Assembly: GCF_002073975.1 (NCBI RefSeq) | Contig: NZ_CP020384.1 | Span: 2,666,001 to 2,730,000 of the forward strand | DNA from: Rhodovulum sp. MB263 | GTDB taxonomy: Bacteria; Pseudomonadota; Alphaproteobacteria; Rhodobacterales; Rhodobacteraceae | Reading direction: 5' to 3' | DNA: 64,000 nucleotides | Part shown: positions 25,599-34,510 of the stretch, one piece after another | How positions within the stretch are numbered: position 1 is the stretch's first letter | Layout of the letters: every line of letters starts with the position of its first letter | The notes under the pieces: model-generated | Told to the model about the DNA's origin: nothing | The model's database searches: none | What the model saw: only the letters and a program-made list of their open reading frames with translations | Translations under genes and position numbers: made by a program

Positions 25599-27788
25599 AT
25601 GGCCGAATTTCACTACAAGACCGACACGGACGGCATCGCGACCATCACCTGGGACGTGCCCGGCAAAAGCATGAACGTGCTCAGCCTGACCGGCATCGAG
25701 GAGCTGAACGCCCATATCGACAGCGCGCTTGCGGACGATGCCGTGACGGGCGTGGTCATCACCTCGGGCAAGAAGGATTTCGCGGGCGGGATGGACCTGA
25801 ATATCATCGCCCGGATGAAACAGGAGGCGGGCGACGATCCGGCGCGCGGGCTTTTCGACGGTACCATGCGGCTGCACGGTCTCTTGCGGAAGATCGAGCG
25901 CGCGGGGATGGATGACAGGAACAAGGGCGGCAAGCCGATTGCCGCCGCCCTGCCCGGCACAGCTCTCGGGATCGGGCTGGAACTGCCGCTGGCCTGTCAC
26001 CGGATCTTCGCCGCCGACAATCCCAAGGCCAAGATCGGCCTGCCCGAGATCATGGTCGGCATCTTCCCGGGCGGCGGCGGCACCACGCGGCTGGTGCGCA
26101 AGCTGGGCGCCATGGGGGCCTCGTCCTTCCTGCTGGAAGGCAAGCTGTCCGACCCGAAGAAGGCGAAAGCCGCGGGGCTGATCGACGAGGTGGCCGAGGA
26201 CCCGGTGGCAGCCGCCCGCGCCTGGGTCTTGTCCGAACCGAACATCGTCAAGCCCTGGGATGAGAGGGGCTACAAGATGCCGGGCGGTGCGCCCTATCAC
26301 CCGGCGGGCTTCATGACCTTCCTCGGCGCCTCGGCCATGGTGCATGGCAAGACCAAGGGGGTCTACCCGGCAGCCAGGGCGCTGCTGTCGGCCGTCTACG
26401 AGGGCGCGCTGGTGCCCTTCGACACCGCGCTGAAGATCGAGGCGCGCTGGTTCACCCATGTGCTGATGAACCCGTCTTCCTCGGCGATGATCCGCTCGCT
26501 CTTCATCAACAAGGAGGCGCTGGAAAAGGGCGCGGTGCGGCCCGGGGGCGTACCCGACCAGTCGGTGAAAAAGCTCGGCATCCTCGGCGCGGGCATGATG
26601 GGCGCGGGCATCGCGCTGGTCTCGGCCCAGGCCGGGATCGAGGTGGTGCTGGTCGACCAGAGCCAGGAGGCCGCCGACCGTGGCCGCGCCTATACCGAAT
26701 CCTACATGGACAAGGGCATCAAGCGCGGCAAGGCCAGCCCCGGGAAGAAGGCCGAGATCCTGAACCGCATCACCGCAACCACCGATTATGACGCGCTGAA
26801 AGGCGCCGATCTGATCGTCGAGGCGGTGTTCGAGGACCCGGGCATCAAGGCCGAGGTGACGAAGAAGGTGCAGGCCGTGGTGGACGAGAATTGCATTATT
26901 GCGACCAACACCTCGACCCTGCCGATCACCGATCTGGCCAGGGCTGCGGACCGGCCCGAAGACTTCATCGGCATTCACTTCTTCAGCCCGGTCGAGAAGA
27001 TGCTGCTGGTCGAGATCATCAAGGGCAAGGCCACGGGCGACCGGGCCGTGGCCAAGGCGCTCGATTTCGTGCGCCAGATCCGCAAGACCCCCATCGTGGT
27101 CAATGATGCACGCTTCTTCTACGCCAATCGCTGCATCATTCCCTATATCAACGAGGGCATCCGGATGGTGGCCGAGGGCGTCGCGCCCGCGCTGATCGAG
27201 AATGCGGCGAAACTGGTGGGCATGCCGCTGGGGCCGCTGCAACTCGTGGACGAGACCTCGATCGATCTGGGCGTGAAGATCGCCAAGGCCACGAAGGCCG
27301 CGATGGGCGAGGATTATCCCGACGACGCGGTGGACGAGGTGATCTTCTGGCTGGCCGATGAGGGACGCCTGGGTCGGAAGGCCAGGGCAGGTTTCTATGC
27401 CTATGACGATGCGGGCAAGCGGACCGGGCTCTGGGACGGGCTGTCGGCGAAATTCCCGCCCGCGGCGGATCAGCCGGATGTGCACGAGGTGCAGCACCGG
27501 TTGCTCTTCGCACAGGTGCTGGAAGCGGTGCGGGCGCTGGAGGAGGGCGTGTTGATGGACATCCGCGAAGGCGATGTCGGCGCGATCCTCGGCTGGGGCT
27601 TTGCGCCCTGGTCGGGCGGGCCTCTGTCCTGGCTCGACATGATCGGGCCAGGCCGGGCCGCCTCGCTGTGCGAGGATCTGGCCGCGCGGCATGGCAAGCG
27701 CTTCGCGCCGCCCGCCCTGCTGGAAGAGATGGCTGACAAGGGCGAGACCTTCTACGCCCGCTTCGCCCCCGACGCTCAGGCCGCGTGA
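25599..27788 (+). CDS. Enoyl-CoA hydratase/3-hydroxyacyl-CoA dehydrogenase, bifunctional
   Basis: 729-residue FadB/FadJ-like fusion. Residues 1-200 form a crotonase domain (KKDFAGGMDLNIIARM and IGLPEIMVGIFPGGGGTTRLVRK with the family glutamates). From about residue 325, LGILGAGMMGAGIALVSAQAG is the NAD-binding start of the dehydrogenase, followed by IGIHFFSPVEKM carrying the catalytic histidine and a C-terminal helical domain. ATG at 25599 follows GGGAGG. It is the last gene of the beta-oxidation operon and overlaps a convergent Hint-domain gene by 13 bases. Confidence 0.95.
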   Translation: MAEFHYKTDTDGIATITWDVPGKSMNVLSLTGIEELNAHIDSALADDAVTGVVITSGKKDFAGGMDLNIIARMKQEAGDDPARGLFDGTMRLHGLLRKIERAGMDDRNKGGKPIAAALPGTALGIGLELPLACHRIFAADNPKAKIGLPEIMVGIFPGGGGTTRLVRKLGAMGASSFLLEGKLSDPKKAKAAGLIDEVAEDPVAAARAWVLSEPNIVKPWDERGYKMPGGAPYHPAGFMTFLGASAMVHGKTKGVYPAARALLSAVYEGALVPFDTALKIEARWFTHVLMNPSSSAMIRSLFINKEALEKGAVRPGGVPDQSVKKLGILGAGMMGAGIALVSAQAGIEVVLVDQSQEAADRGRAYTESYMDKGIKRGKASPGKKAEILNRITATTDYDALKGADLIVEAVFEDPGIKAEVTKKVQAVVDENCIIATNTSTLPITDLARAADRPEDFIGIHFFSPVEKMLLVEIIKGKATGDRAVAKALDFVRQIRKTPIVVNDARFFYANRCIIPYINEGIRMVAEGVAPALIENAAKLVGMPLGPLQLVDETSIDLGVKIAKATKAAMGEDYPDDAVDEVIFWLADEGRLGRKARAGFYAYDDAGKRTGLWDGLSAKFPPAADQPDVHEVQHRLLFAQVLEAVRALEEGVLMDIREGDVGAILGWGFAPWSGGPLSWLDMIGPGRAASLCEDLAARHGKRFAPPALLEEMADKGETFYARFAPDAQAA

Positions 27789-28516
27789 CGGAGCAGCGCG
27801 TCGAGCAGCGGAACGGTCCGAACCATGGGCAGCCGGGGCGGGATCGCCGCCCCGGCATGCGCGCCTTCGAGCGCTGCCACGATCCGCCGGGCCTTCTCCA
27901 GCCCGGGCGTGATGCCGCAACGGGGTGCCCCCGGACGAGGATCCTCGGGGCGGTCTGCCGCCCCGGCGCCCTCCGCCTGCCACGAGGAACACTGCACCAG
28001 TGCCGCCCCATTGGCATAAACGGTTCCGGGCGCCTCGAAGGCAATCGAGACGACCCCGACCGCCTCCCCCGCAGGAGGCGCCACCCGCCGGATGCCCATC
28101 ACGCCATCGAGCAGGCGCGCGGGCAGCAGCGCGAAGGGGGTGCCATGGATCTCGGCAGCGAGGGCGGATCCGATCAACACCCTCTGTTCGGGCAGCAATA
28201 TCAGCCTGCGCCTGTTGCCAAGCGCGCCGGCGGGCACCTCGAGCGGCCAGAGCGGCGGCGGACAGGCCGACGGCCCCTGCCAGAGATAGCCCCGCTCGAT
28301 CCGGCGGACCGGTTGCGCCCCCCGCTCGACGGTCAACACGCAATCGCCCGGCTCCAGAAGCTCGACCGCACGGCACCCCGCCCCGGTCGCGACCCGCGTT
28401 CCCAGAGTGAAGCCGCGGACGAGACCGACCGGCAGCGGCGTTCCGACGCCGTTCCCGGCAGCCTCCGCCATCTCACCGACGGGGCGTGCACCGAGAAAGC
28501 TGATACTGAAGACCAT
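27776..28516 (-). CDS. Hint-domain protein lacking the nucleophile cysteine
   Basis: 246-residue protein with a Hedgehog/intein (Hint) fold. The block GTRVATGAGCRAVELLEPGDCVLTVERGAQPVRRI matches the N-terminal Hint motif seen in many rhodobacterial proteins, and LLPEQRVLIGSALAAEIHG resembles the block B region. The usual CFTPGT start is GFTLGT here, so the first-position cysteine needed for self-cleavage is absent. ATG at 28516 is supported by GGGAGG. The C-terminus is alanine-rich and ends in the 3' end of the convergent fad gene. Function unknown; a surface or regulatory role is possible. Confidence 0.8.
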   Translation of the reverse strand: MVFSISFLGARPVGEMAEAAGNGVGTPLPVGLVRGFTLGTRVATGAGCRAVELLEPGDCVLTVERGAQPVRRIERGYLWQGPSACPPPLWPLEVPAGALGNRRRLILLPEQRVLIGSALAAEIHGTPFALLPARLLDGVMGIRRVAPPAGEAVGVVSIAFEAPGTVYANGAALVQCSSWQAEGAGAADRPEDPRPGAPRCGITPGLEKARRIVAALEGAHAGAAIPPRLPMVRTVPLLDALLRHAA

Positions 28517-28809
28517 CGCGATTGCCTCCCAGTTCCGGGCGGTCGCCGGATCAGGACCCTGCCCGGCGGCGCGGCGCGTTCAAGGCCGCGTCAGGCCGAA
28601 GACGCGGCGCGACCTGTTCTAGGCCAGAAACCAGACCCCATTTGGACGCGACAAGGTCGGCATTGCGGCAAGGGCGCGTCCCTCCCGCTGCGCGACAGCC
28701 GGCAAAAAAGCGCGGTCGCGGTCCGCCGAGGGGACGAGCCCCCTTCCCTCCGGCGGATGCTCTGGCCAAGATCGGACCGGGAGCGCGTATCGAGCGAGGG
28801 AGGTGGGCC

Positions 28810-30441
28810 ATGGGATGGCTGTCTGATGAAACCGGTCTGGAGAAATGTGCGGCGAATTATGTGCCGCTGACTCCATTGTCTTTTCTCAAGCGGGCGGTGC
28901 GGGTATTTCCCGACCGGACCGCGCTGGTCTATGGCAAGCGGCGCTACAGCTACCGGCAATATCATGACCGGGTGACGCGTCTGGCCTCGGCGCTGGCCGC
29001 GATGGGGGTGAAACCCGGCGACGTGGTGGCGACGCTGTTGCCGAACGTCCCCGCCCAGGCCGAGGCGACCTGGGCCGTGCCTGCCTGCGGAGGGGTGCTC
29101 AACACCATCAACATCCGGCTCGACGCCAATACCGTCAGCTACATCCTCGACCATGGCGGGGCGAAAGTGCTGCTGGTCGACCCGCAATTCCTGCCGCTCG
29201 CGGCCGATGCGCTGGAGGATCTCGAGGGCGAGCGGCCGGTGATCATCGAGGTCGGCGACGACCCCGAGGGCGTGCATGATTTCGGCGATTTCCCGGAATA
29301 CGAGGACGTCCTGGCCGGGGCCGATCCGGATTTCGACTGGATCATGCCCGAGGACGAATGGGAAAGCCTTGCGCTGAACTACACCTCGGGCACCACCGGG
29401 CGGCCCAAGGGCGTGGTCTATCACCATCGCGGCGCCTATCTGAACGCGATGGGCCAGATCGTGAGCTGGCGTCTGGTGATGCACCCGACCTACCTGACCA
29501 TCGTGCCGCTGTTTCACTGCAACGGCTGGTGCCACACCTGGATGATCGCGGCGCTTGGCGGCACTGTCGTCTGTTGCCGCGACATCACCGCCCGCGCCAT
29601 CTACGATGCCATCGCCGACGAGGGCGTGACCCATTTCGGCGGCGCCCCGATCGTGATGAACATGATCGTCAACGCGAAGGACGAGGAGCGGCGCGCGTTC
29701 GACCATTCGGTCGAGGTCTTCACCGCGGGCGCCCCGCCCGCCGCCGCGACGCTCGCCGCGATCGAGCCCCTGGGCTTCAACATCACCCATGTCTACGGGC
29801 TGACCGAAACCTATGGCCCGGCGACCGAATGCACCTGGCGGGCCGAGGAGTGGGACGCGCTTCCGACCGAGGAACGGGCCCGGCTGAAGGCCCGTCAGGG
29901 CGTGGCCATGCCCTTCATGGAAGAGGTGACCGTGCTCGATCCCAAGAGCCTCGAACAGGTGCCGATGGACGGACAGCATCAGGGCGAGATCATGTTCCGC
30001 GGCAATGGGGTGATGAAGGGCTATCTCAAGAACCCCCGCGCCACCCGCGAAAGCTTCAAGGGCGGCTGGTTCCATTCGGGCGATCTGGCCCATCAGCACG
30101 AGGACGGCTATTTCGAGATCGCCGACCGGGCCAAGGATATCATCATCTCGGGCGGAGAGAATGTCAGCTCGGTCGAGATCGAGGGCGTGTTGATGCACCA
30201 TCCCGACGTGCTGCTATGCGCGGTGGTGGCCAAGCCCGACGAGAAATGGGGCGAAGTGCCCTGCGCCTTCGTCGAACTCAAGGACGGCCACAAGGTCGAT
30301 GCCGACACGCTGATCGCCTTTGCCCGCGAGCGGCTCGCGGGCTTCAAGACGCCCAAGCGCGTGGTGTTCCAGGATCTGCCCAAGACCTCGACCGGCAAGA
30401 TCCAGAAATTCGAGCTGAGAAAGGTCGCCAGGGCGCTTTAG
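28810..30441 (+). CDS. Acyl-CoA synthetase (AMP-forming)
   Basis: 543-residue ANL-superfamily ligase. P-loop-like YTSGTTGRPKGV, A5 motif YGLTETYGPAT, A7 HSGDLAHQHEDGYFEIADRAKDIIISGGENVSS and A10 PKTSTGKIQKFELR with the catalytic lysine are complete. The start MGWLSDETGLEKCAANYVPLTPLSFLKRA is typical of medium-chain acyl-CoA ligases in this order; the general group includes methylmercaptopropionate-CoA ligases, but that activity cannot be assigned. RBS GGGAGGTGG precedes the ATG. It probably feeds acyl-CoA to the nearby beta-oxidation genes. Confidence 0.92.
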   Translation: MGWLSDETGLEKCAANYVPLTPLSFLKRAVRVFPDRTALVYGKRRYSYRQYHDRVTRLASALAAMGVKPGDVVATLLPNVPAQAEATWAVPACGGVLNTINIRLDANTVSYILDHGGAKVLLVDPQFLPLAADALEDLEGERPVIIEVGDDPEGVHDFGDFPEYEDVLAGADPDFDWIMPEDEWESLALNYTSGTTGRPKGVVYHHRGAYLNAMGQIVSWRLVMHPTYLTIVPLFHCNGWCHTWMIAALGGTVVCCRDITARAIYDAIADEGVTHFGGAPIVMNMIVNAKDEERRAFDHSVEVFTAGAPPAAATLAAIEPLGFNITHVYGLTETYGPATECTWRAEEWDALPTEERARLKARQGVAMPFMEEVTVLDPKSLEQVPMDGQHQGEIMFRGNGVMKGYLKNPRATRESFKGGWFHSGDLAHQHEDGYFEIADRAKDIIISGGENVSSVEIEGVLMHHPDVLLCAVVAKPDEKWGEVPCAFVELKDGHKVDADTLIAFARERLAGFKTPKRVVFQDLPKTSTGKIQKFELRKVARAL

Positions 30442-30554
30442 GCCCGCAGGCGCCTCTGCGCCGCAGCTTGCCGTTGTGACATTGTGGGCCGCGGCCGGGT
30501 GGGCTATCGTCCGGCCGCAAACCCCGCGCAAGCAGAAGGCCAGACCGGTCGCCC

Positions 30555-31571
30555 ATGACGGCGCTCAAGAAATTCCAACGCCTCGAAAGCCCGGGCCTCT
30601 GGCGCGAAAGCCCCGAAGCCCAGCGGCGCGATGTGATCCTGTCCTTCGGCAACGCCTCGCTGGTGGTCTCGGACAGTGCCGAACGGGTGCTGACCCACTG
30701 GTCGCTGGCCGCGCTCGAACGGCTGAACCCGGGCCAGAGCCCCGCGCTGTATTCCCCCGGCGCCGACAGCGACGAAACGCTCGAGATCGAGGATGAGCTG
30801 ATGGTCGATGCGCTCGAGACCGTGCGTAAGGCCATCGGCCGCACCCGGCCGCGCCCGGGGCGGCTGCGGATCTGGATCGTCGCGGCCACGGTCGCGGGCA
30901 TCGCCGCGCTGGCGCTGTTCTGGCTGCCGGGTGCGCTGGTGCGCCAGACCGTGGCGGTCGCACCGCCCGAGATCCGCGCCGAGATCGGCCGCGCGGTGCT
31001 GGGCCACATGGCCCGCGCCGCCGGAACGCCCTGCGAGCGGGCGGGCGGGCAGCGCGCGCTCGACCGGCTGAGCGAGCGGCTCCTGCCCGGCAGCGGCAAG
31101 CGGGTGCGGGTCCTGCCGGGCGGGTTGCCCAGGGCGCTGCATCTGCCCGGCGGGCTGATCCTCCTGAACCGGGCGCTGGTCGAGGATCACGAGGACGTCG
31201 CCGCCGTGGCGGGCTTCATCCTGGCCGAGGATCTGCGCGCCACCCGCTCCGACCCGCTGGGAGACCTCCTGCGCGCGGCCGGGCCGCTGGCGACCTTCCG
31301 GCTGCTGACGACCGGCACCCTGCCCGAGGCGGCGCTGTCGGCCTATGCCCGCGAGGTGCTGATCGCCCCCGAGGCCCCCCTGCCCGAGGCAGAGTTGCTG
31401 GCCCGGTTCCGCGAGGCGGGCCTGCCCTCGACCCCCTATGCGCTGGCCCTCGATGTCACCGGCGAAAGCCAGCGCGGCCTGATCGAGGGCGACCCGCTGC
31501 GCGGACGCGAGACCGATCCGCCGATTTCGGATGGCGACTGGCTGCGGCTGCAGGCGATCTGCGGCGGGTGA
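30555..31571 (+). CDS. Membrane protein with M48-like fold lacking the zinc motif
   Basis: 338-residue protein. A cytoplasmic N-domain (about 110 residues) precedes one transmembrane helix (WIVAATVAGIAALALFWLPG, about 113-132). The rest faces the periplasm and resembles an M48 peptidase: RVRVLPGGLPRALHLPGGLILLNRALVEDHEDVAAVAGFILAEDLRA. In true M48 enzymes this ends in AHExxH; here it is LAEDLR, so both zinc histidines are missing. The product is probably a non-catalytic protease relative. It starts 113 bases after the acyl-CoA synthetase and may be independently transcribed. Function unknown. Confidence 0.8.
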   Translation: MTALKKFQRLESPGLWRESPEAQRRDVILSFGNASLVVSDSAERVLTHWSLAALERLNPGQSPALYSPGADSDETLEIEDELMVDALETVRKAIGRTRPRPGRLRIWIVAATVAGIAALALFWLPGALVRQTVAVAPPEIRAEIGRAVLGHMARAAGTPCERAGGQRALDRLSERLLPGSGKRVRVLPGGLPRALHLPGGLILLNRALVEDHEDVAAVAGFILAEDLRATRSDPLGDLLRAAGPLATFRLLTTGTLPEAALSAYAREVLIAPEAPLPEAELLARFREAGLPSTPYALALDVTGESQRGLIEGDPLRGRETDPPISDGDWLRLQAICGG

Positions 31572-32311
31572 GCCCCGCCCGCGCCGCGCCGGAATGGGCC
31601 GGAATGATCCGGAATGCCCGCCGGGATGGACTGTTCCCGCCAGCGGCAGATCGGCCGATGGCCAGACGGCGGAAGACATCGTCCGAAGGCTGCGCCGGAT
31701 CCGGCATTACGGTCTGGCATCGCGCGACAGGGCCTTCGAGGACCAACGCAGGCCGCATGATCCCGCGATAGCGCAGGCGAGAGAAGACAGTCCGCGCCGA
31801 GAGGCGGCCTGCCCCCCGCCCCTCGCGTCCGGAGGCCGTGCAGCAGCATTATGGGGCAGAGACCTGACCGCAGGCCTTTCCCGCCATCGCCCGGCGGGGA
31901 GGCGCGAAAGGTCCGGATCCGCAGAACGCACCGCCATACGATCCGCTCGATGCCCGGCCGGATCGCTTGCAGCGGCGGCGGCCACCCGCGGTCACAAAGC
32001 CCGGGATTGGCACGCCCCCGTCGCGCCGAAAACCCGCGCGCGGAGGACGGCCAGAAGCAAGAACCCCGCCTGTTTCGGGCCGGGCGATCCGGGAAGACCG
32101 GATGCCGGGAAAGCCGCGACGCCCGGCTCCGCAACGAATGGCTCAAGGGAAAGCTCTCACGTACGCCGCGCGCCCGGCGCCCATCCCGTACGGGTAATGC
32201 CTCGCCGCTTCCGCCCGCTCTGACAGCGCATCGCGCCGCAGACCCCGGTGGCGCGGGGGCCGGATCTCGACCGCGGGCCGGCCGGTTGGCGCCCCTCGGG
32301 CCGACAGGGCC
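31572..32311. other. 740-base intergenic stretch with 10-bp periodic repeats
   Basis: No gene is recognisable on either strand. CCGGAATG occurs three times at exact 10-base spacing (31589, 31599, 31609) just past the stop of the M48-like gene. The rest has short palindromes but no RNA gene or transposase fragment that I could identify. Confidence 0.5.
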
Positions 32312-32836
32312 TCAGCGACCGGTCGCGACCGGCGCGTAGCCCGCCCCGATCAGCGCACCGCGGGCCCGGCCCATGCTGTCGCGATCGCCGAAGGGCCCGG
32401 CGAAGATGATGGTCACCAGCGCGCCATCGGCCATCACCCGCCCCTGCCGCGCGGGCAGGCCCAGGCGGCGCAGATCGGCGACGGCCTCGGCGGCCGCATC
32501 GGATTCGGGAAAGGCTCCGACCTGGATATAGCGACGGCCCGAAGCGGAAGCGCCAGCCACCGGCGCCACGGCCGATACCGCCTTCCTCCGGCCCGGATCG
32601 ACAAGGCGCTGCGGAACCTGCTCTGTCCAGACGCTCCGCATCTGGGCATCGCCCCATTCGGTGCGCGGCCCGCGCAGCGGATTGAGGCGATCGTCTTCCC
32701 AGACCTCGCGATAGCCGGGGGGCACCTGCAACGGCGCCACCCCGGCAGTGACCGGTTCCGCACGAAGCGCACCGGTGCCGCCCGCGCAAAGCGCAAGCGC
32801 GACGGTCGCGGCCTGACAATATCTCGGAAAGCCCAT
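32312..32836 (-). CDS. SPOR-domain protein, exported
   Basis: 174-residue protein with an N-terminal signal peptide (MGFPRYCQAATVALALCAGGTGALRA). The C-terminal 75 residues form a SPOR domain: RRYIQVGAFPESDAAAEAVADLRRLGLPARQGRV then TIIFAGPFGDRDSMGRARGALIGAGYAPV. SPOR domains bind denuded peptidoglycan at division sites, so the protein is likely envelope-associated. ATG at 32836 is chosen for the signal peptide; the frame is open upstream. It stands alone before the nucleoside salvage operon. Confidence 0.87.
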   Translation of the reverse strand: MGFPRYCQAATVALALCAGGTGALRAEPVTAGVAPLQVPPGYREVWEDDRLNPLRGPRTEWGDAQMRSVWTEQVPQRLVDPGRRKAVSAVAPVAGASASGRRYIQVGAFPESDAAAEAVADLRRLGLPARQGRVMADGALVTIIFAGPFGDRDSMGRARGALIGAGYAPVATGR

Positions 32837-32901
32837 GTCGATCTCACCCGTTTGCAGGGAATGCTGCCACCGCCTCCGGAAGGAGTAAAGCCGGAACTCC
32901 G

Positions 32902-33534
32902 CTACCGCGTTCCGAACATCCTGTCGCCGGCATCGCCGAGCCCGGGCATGATATAGCCCTGCTCGTCCAGCCGCTCGTCGAGCGAGGCGGTCACGATCGG
33001 CACATCGGGATGGGCCTCCTTCATCCGGGCAACCCCTTCGGGCGCGGCCAGAAGGCACATGAAACGGATGTCATTGGCCCCGGCCTGCTTCAGCAGATCG
33101 ACCGCAGCGGCCGAGGAATTGCCGGTGGCCAGCATCGGGTCGACCACGATCACCAGCCGGTCCTTCAGATCCTGCGGCACCTTGAAGTAATACTGCACCG
33201 GCTGCAGGGTCTCTTCGTCGCGGTAGAGACCCACGAAGCCCACCCGCGCCGAGGGCACCAGTTCCAGCACCCCGTCCAGTAACCCGTTGCCCGCCCGCAG
33301 GATCGAGATCAACGCCATCTTCTTGCCCGCCAGAACCGGCGCGTCCATCTCGCGAAGCGGGGTCTCGATCCGCCGCGTGGTCATTTCCAGCTCGCGGGTG
33401 ATTTCATAGGCCAGAAGCTGGCTGATCTCGCGCAGAAGCTGCCGGAACCCGGCGGTCGATGTGGCCTTGTCCCGCATCAGCGTCAGCTTGTGTTGCACCA
33501 GCGGGTGGGTAACGACGGTCAGATGGTCATACAT
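32902..33534 (-). CDS. upp: Uracil phosphoribosyltransferase
   Basis: 210-residue UPRT making UMP from uracil and PRPP. The PRPP-binding motif [19 protein letters not shown] and the uracil-binding C-terminus ([16 protein letters not shown]) are intact. It starts [22 protein letters not shown], the usual N-terminus. Last gene of the salvage operon; it overlaps the adenosine deaminase gene by 8 bases. Confidence 0.97.
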   Translation of the reverse strand: MYDHLTVVTHPLVQHKLTLMRDKATSTAGFRQLLREISQLLAYEITRELEMTTRRIETPLREMDAPVLAGKKMALISILRAGNGLLDGVLELVPSARVGFVGLYRDEETLQPVQYYFKVPQDLKDRLVIVVDPMLATGNSSAAAVDLLKQAGANDIRFMCLLAAPEGVARMKEAHPDVPIVTASLDERLDEQGYIMPGLGDAGDRMFGTR

Positions 33535-34510
33535 CGGCGGCCTCCAGGCGTGTCTTTAGCTTTGCGCGGGTCTCCGCATCGCAGAAGGCGGCGTCGAGCG
33601 CCACCCGGTTCATCGCGGCAAAATCGCTGTCTTCCCAGCCGAAGACCTCGGCCAGCCGGGCATATTCGCGCCGCATCGAGGTGTGGAAGAAGGGCGGATC
33701 GTCGGTCGAGACGGTCAGCTTGACGCCCGCGCGCCTGAGCCGCTCGACCGGATGCGCGGCCAGCGAGGGGTATAGCCCCAGCGCCACGTTGGACCCGGGA
33801 CAGATTTCCAGCACCGTGCCCGCCTCGACCAGATGATCGACGAGACCCGGATCCTCGATGGCGCGCACGCCATGGCCGATGCGGTCGACCCTGAGACCGG
33901 CCAGCGCCTCGCGCACCGAGGCCGGACCGCACCATTCGCCGGCATGCACAGTCAGCCCCAGCCCAGCCTCGCGGGCCATGTCGAAGGCATAGGCAAAATC
34001 GCGCGCCCGCCCGCGGCGCTCGTCGCCCGCCATGCCGAAGCCGACGACGAAATCGCCCGCGGTCTCGGCAGCGCAAAGCGCGGCCTCGCGCGCCCGCTCG
34101 GGGCCGAAATGGCGGATGCAGGTCACATTGGCGCGCAGCAGGATACCCTGGCCCTCGGCCCGTCCGGCCGCCTCGCGGATCGCCTCGAGATGCTCGACCC
34201 AGGCCGAAAGATCGCAGCCGCCGCAGAAATCGGGCGCGAGGAAGGTCTCGAGATAGATCACCCCCTCGGCCGCCGTCTCCTCGAGCACGGCCGCTGTCAG
34301 CCGGGCATAATCCTCGGGTGTCCTCAGCGCCGAGGACGCGGCCTCGTAGATGTCGAGAAACTGCAGGAAATCGCCGGTGACATAGCCGCCCCCGGCATCG
34401 AAAATGCGGGAAATGTCCAGGTTTCGCGCCCGGGCCATATCGCGGATCAGGGCCGGCGGCGCCGCGCCCTCCAGGTGGTGGTGCAATTCGATCTTGGGCA
34501 ACTCGGTCAC
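33527..34510 (-). CDS. add: Adenosine deaminase
   Basis: 327-residue adenosine deaminase. HHHLEGA (His10-12 region) supplies zinc ligands, HAGEWCG the next histidine and the substrate region, RIGHGVRAI the catalytic histidine area, and STDDPPFF the C-terminal zinc aspartate pair. GTG at 34510 is the start: it overlaps the deoB stop as GTGA, and no ATG is available at the fold start. Product inosine feeds the purine salvage pathway. Part of cdd-deoA-deoB-add-upp. Confidence 0.95.
   Translation of the reverse strand: MTELPKIELHHHLEGAAPPALIRDMARARNLDISRIFDAGGGYVTGDFLQFLDIYEAASSALRTPEDYARLTAAVLEETAAEGVIYLETFLAPDFCGGCDLSAWVEHLEAIREAAGRAEGQGILLRANVTCIRHFGPERAREAALCAAETAGDFVVGFGMAGDERRGRARDFAYAFDMAREAGLGLTVHAGEWCGPASVREALAGLRVDRIGHGVRAIEDPGLVDHLVEAGTVLEICPGSNVALGLYPSLAAHPVERLRRAGVKLTVSTDDPPFFHTSMRREYARLAEVFGWEDSDFAAMNRVALDAAFCDAETRAKLKTRLEAADV

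Noticed and set aside
25080-28376. 1098-codon open frame on the minus strand
   Set aside because: Antisense to the thiolase and the bifunctional fad gene; no recognisable domain.
31531-32223. Open frame of 230 codons in the 31.6-32.3 kb gap
   Set aside because: Arg/Ala/Pro-rich, no RBS, no domain, and overlaps the end of the M48-like gene.
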